DNA from: CAYVOV01 sp964453525
GTDB taxonomy: Bacteria > Chloroflexota > Dehalococcoidia > Dehalococcoidales > UBA2162
Reading direction: 5' to 3'
Length of the DNA: 64,000 nucleotides
Assembly (NCBI GenBank): GCA_964453525.1
Contig: CAYVOV010000019.1
Coordinates: 1 to 64,000 of the forward strand
Part shown: one piece after another, positions 62,660 through 64,000 of the stretch
Layout of the letters: each line of letters opens with the position of its first letter
How positions within the stretch are numbered: the stretch's first letter is position 1
Translations under genes and position numbers: made by a program
Notes under the pieces: model-generated
Told to the model about the DNA's origin: nothing
The model's database searches: none
The model's input: the letters and a program-made list of their open reading frames with translations, nothing else

Positions 62660-63130
62660 TCAGTTATTAGATACCCTTCGGTACTTACGTTTCGTTACCC
62701 GGCCTATTTCTACTTCCGCTTCACGGCGGGCTATTGTTTCTCTCTTATCGTGCAGTTTTTTGCCTTTTGCCAGCGCTATCTCAACCTTTGCCCGGCTATC
62801 CTTTATGTAAATCCTGAGCGGTATCAGCGTCAAGCCTCTTTCTGCAACTTTACTGGCAAGGCTGGCAATTTCTTTCTTATGAAGAAGCAGCTTCCTGGAA
62901 CGGGTGGGCTCATGGCTCAGGTAACTGCTGGCATCATAGCGAGCAATATGAGCATTCAAAAGCCACAGTTCGCCCTTTTCAGGCCTGACATAGGCGTCAG
63001 CCAGATTTGCTTTCCCGGCACGGATAGATTTTATTTCCGTACCGGTAAGAGCAATCCCGGCTTCAATGCTTTCATGCACACTGTAATTGCGGTAAGCCTT
63101 GCGGTTGGTTGTGACTATCTTTATCGCCAT
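62660..63130 (-). CDS. smpB: SsrA-binding protein SmpB
   Basis: 156 residues. ALTGTEIKSIRAGKANLADAY and HEPTRSRKLLLHKKEI are SmpB signatures, and the basic C-terminal tail (GKKLHDKRETIARREAE, then KRKYRRV) is intact. It binds tmRNA and the ribosome during trans-translation. Encoded immediately upstream of ssrA, an efficient pairing. Confidence 0.95.
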   Translation of the reverse strand: MAIKIVTTNRKAYRNYSVHESIEAGIALTGTEIKSIRAGKANLADAYVRPEKGELWLLNAHIARYDASSYLSHEPTRSRKLLLHKKEIASLASKVAERGLTLIPLRIYIKDSRAKVEIALAKGKKLHDKRETIARREAEVEIGRVTKRKYRRVSNN

Positions 63131-63184
63131 ACACTAAATTATATCATCGGAAATTATGCAGTTCAAAAACCTGGGATATATTGC

Positions 63185-63287
63185 TGTCATTGCGAGGAGT
63201 CCGCCAGAGGCGGAAGACGTGGCAATCTCCTCCTTCGAACATGGTGATTGCCACGCCCCGATTACATCGGGGCTCGCAACGACATAA
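63185..63287. repeat. Dispersed intergenic repeat with inverted ends
   Basis: TGTCATTGCGAGGAG at the left and CTCGCAACGACA at the right are inverted ends of a repeat type (GTCATTGCGAGGAG) widely seen between bacterial genes. It separates smpB from clpP. Confidence 0.7.
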
Positions 63288-63353
63288 CCAATGGCATAAC
63301 CAGACAAGGCAAATTAATATCCATAAACACGGTGCAAATCACGTAAAAGAAGA

Positions 63354-63383
63354 ACCGGAGTGAAGTAGACGTTTCACTCCGGT
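63354..63383 (-). terminator. Terminator of clpP
   Basis: ACCGGAGTGAA and TTCACTCCGGT form a perfect 11 bp stem, followed on the minus strand by TCTTCTTTT. It is about 40 bp past the clpP stop. Confidence 0.8.
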
Positions 63384-63422
63384 ATGTAAACTGGTGTTCA
63401 GTACAGCTGGCACAATTACCGA

Positions 63423-64000
63423 CTACTTCTTTTTCTCCTCATCCGGCGGCTTATTGAGGATTTCATCCACAATTCCGTATTCCACAGCCCCCTGAGGATT
63501 CAAATAGAAGTCACGGTCTGTATCATGAGTGACCTTATCCATCGGCTGTCCGGTATGTTTTACGATGATTTCCTTGAGGATATCCTGCTGCCGGGCAAGC
63601 TCACGGGCGGCAATCTGGATATCGGAAGCCTGTCCCTGCACACCGCCGATAGCCTGGTGCAAATGGATAGTCGAGTGAGGCAGTGCAAAGCGTTTCCCTT
63701 TCGTGCCGGCGCAGAGCAGCACCGTAGCCATGCTGGCAGCCATGCCGACACATATCGTGGACACTTCGGGACGGATTAGCTGCATAGTGTCATAAATAGC
63801 AAGTCCGGCACTGATCACCCCACCGGGACTCTGAATATACATGCTTATGTCTTTGCCCGGGTCTTCCCGCTCAAGGTAAAGAAGCTGAGCAATAAGTACA
63901 TTTGCGACCTGGTCATTGATTGGCGTGAAGAGCATAACAATGCGTTCTTTTAGCAGCAGCGAGTATATATCCCAGAACCTTTCGCCACGCGGACCACTCT
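63423..64000 (-). CDS. clpP: ATP-dependent Clp protease proteolytic subunit (partial)
   Basis: Serine protease with catalytic Ser in GMAASMA, His in HLHQAIGG and Asp in HDTDRD, an intact triad. The frame continues past the ATG at 63935 (GPRGERFWDIYSLLLKERIV) to the right edge, so the true start lies outside the window; about 192 residues are visible. With ClpX or ClpA it degrades proteins, including those tagged by the tmRNA encoded nearby. Confidence 0.95.
   Translation of the reverse strand, partial: SGPRGERFWDIYSLLLKERIVMLFTPINDQVANVLIAQLLYLEREDPGKDISMYIQSPGGVISAGLAIYDTMQLIRPEVSTICVGMAASMATVLLCAGTKGKRFALPHSTIHLHQAIGGVQGQASDIQIAARELARQQDILKEIIVKHTGQPMDKVTHDTDRDFYLNPQGAVEYGIVDEILNKPPDEEKKK

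Noticed and set aside
62549..63247. Long plus-strand frame over tmRNA and smpB
   Set aside because: The minus strand has tmRNA and SmpB, both certain. The plus frame has no family features.
1..64000. CRISPR arrays
   Set aside because: No regularly spaced 25-40 bp repeats with unique spacers; the tandem repeats at 3.6-6.0 kb are coding and have no spacers.

Overview
The window reads as chromosomal DNA of an anaerobic, probably uncultured bacterium, most likely from the Chloroflexota (Dehalococcoidia-like). This is an inference from gene content, not from a marker gene. The content behind it is a three-subunit proton-translocating transhydrogenase, CaiB-type CoA transferase, acyl-CoA dehydrogenase and 3-hydroxyacyl-CoA dehydrogenase genes, corrinoid/MtaA-type methyl transfer genes, HypA/HypB, a split transketolase, an FtsZ/tubulin-like protein beside a winged-helix protein, and many small zinc-ribbon proteins. 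Shine-Dalgarno sites (GGAGG) are strong and several starts are TTG or GTG. About one third of the window is accessory DNA.

1-15.4 kb: a genomic island ending at an intact tRNA-Ala(UGC) gene. It holds three tyrosine recombinase loci (one frameshifted, one intact, one with a long extra C-terminal region starting 6 bp from the tRNA), 3'-only pieces of tRNA-Lys genes, several decayed tRNA-Lys-like scars, and three copies of a small ORF family, each followed by a tRNA T-arm-like sequence. Cargo is mostly envelope proteins: alpha/beta hydrolase, metallo-beta-lactamase fold hydrolase, a PD40 beta-propeller membrane protein, an internalin-like LRR lipoprotein and two other lipoproteins.

15.6-26.1 kb: core-like genes. 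They comprise a TrpXYZ-type ABC transporter (substrate-binding protein, permease, ATPase), a YchF-like P-loop NTPase, pntAA-pntAB-pntB with a good promoter and terminator, a small zinc ribbon, a HesB-like protein without the usual cysteines, and a tubulin/FtsZ-like gene followed by a winged-helix gene.

26.1-34 kb: a catabolic region with an amidohydrolase, a 3-hydroxyacyl-CoA dehydrogenase, a sugar-epimerase-like SDR, a VOC/epimerase-like protein, a ferritin-like protein, an MmsA-type aldehyde dehydrogenase and a two-subunit transketolase. 34.3-36.5 kb: a compact cluster of an HTH protein and two zinc-ribbon/coiled-coil proteins sharing one C-terminal motif; its function is unknown.

36.5-51.7 kb: mixed metabolism and decay. 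Genes include a tandem cupin protein and a single-domain paralogue, PlsY, a hydrolase, a chagasin-like inhibitor, an SNase-like small protein, an enolase-superfamily enzyme, a second HesB-like copy, a CaiB transferase, an OmpR-like regulator lacking the phosphoacceptor Asp, and a zinc alcohol dehydrogenase. Broken genes are a PhoU fragment, a frameshifted oligopeptide-binding lipoprotein and an IS transposase remnant. A nested palindromic repeat lies at 46.2 kb.

51.7-64 kb: two paralogous winged-helix/4Fe-4S proteins, hypBA, an acyl-CoA dehydrogenase, an MFS transporter followed by a fragment of a second copy, a corrinoid protein overlapping an MtaA/UroD-type methyltransferase, and then tmRNA, smpB and clpP, i.e. 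ribosome rescue next to the protease that destroys tagged products. clpP runs off the right edge.
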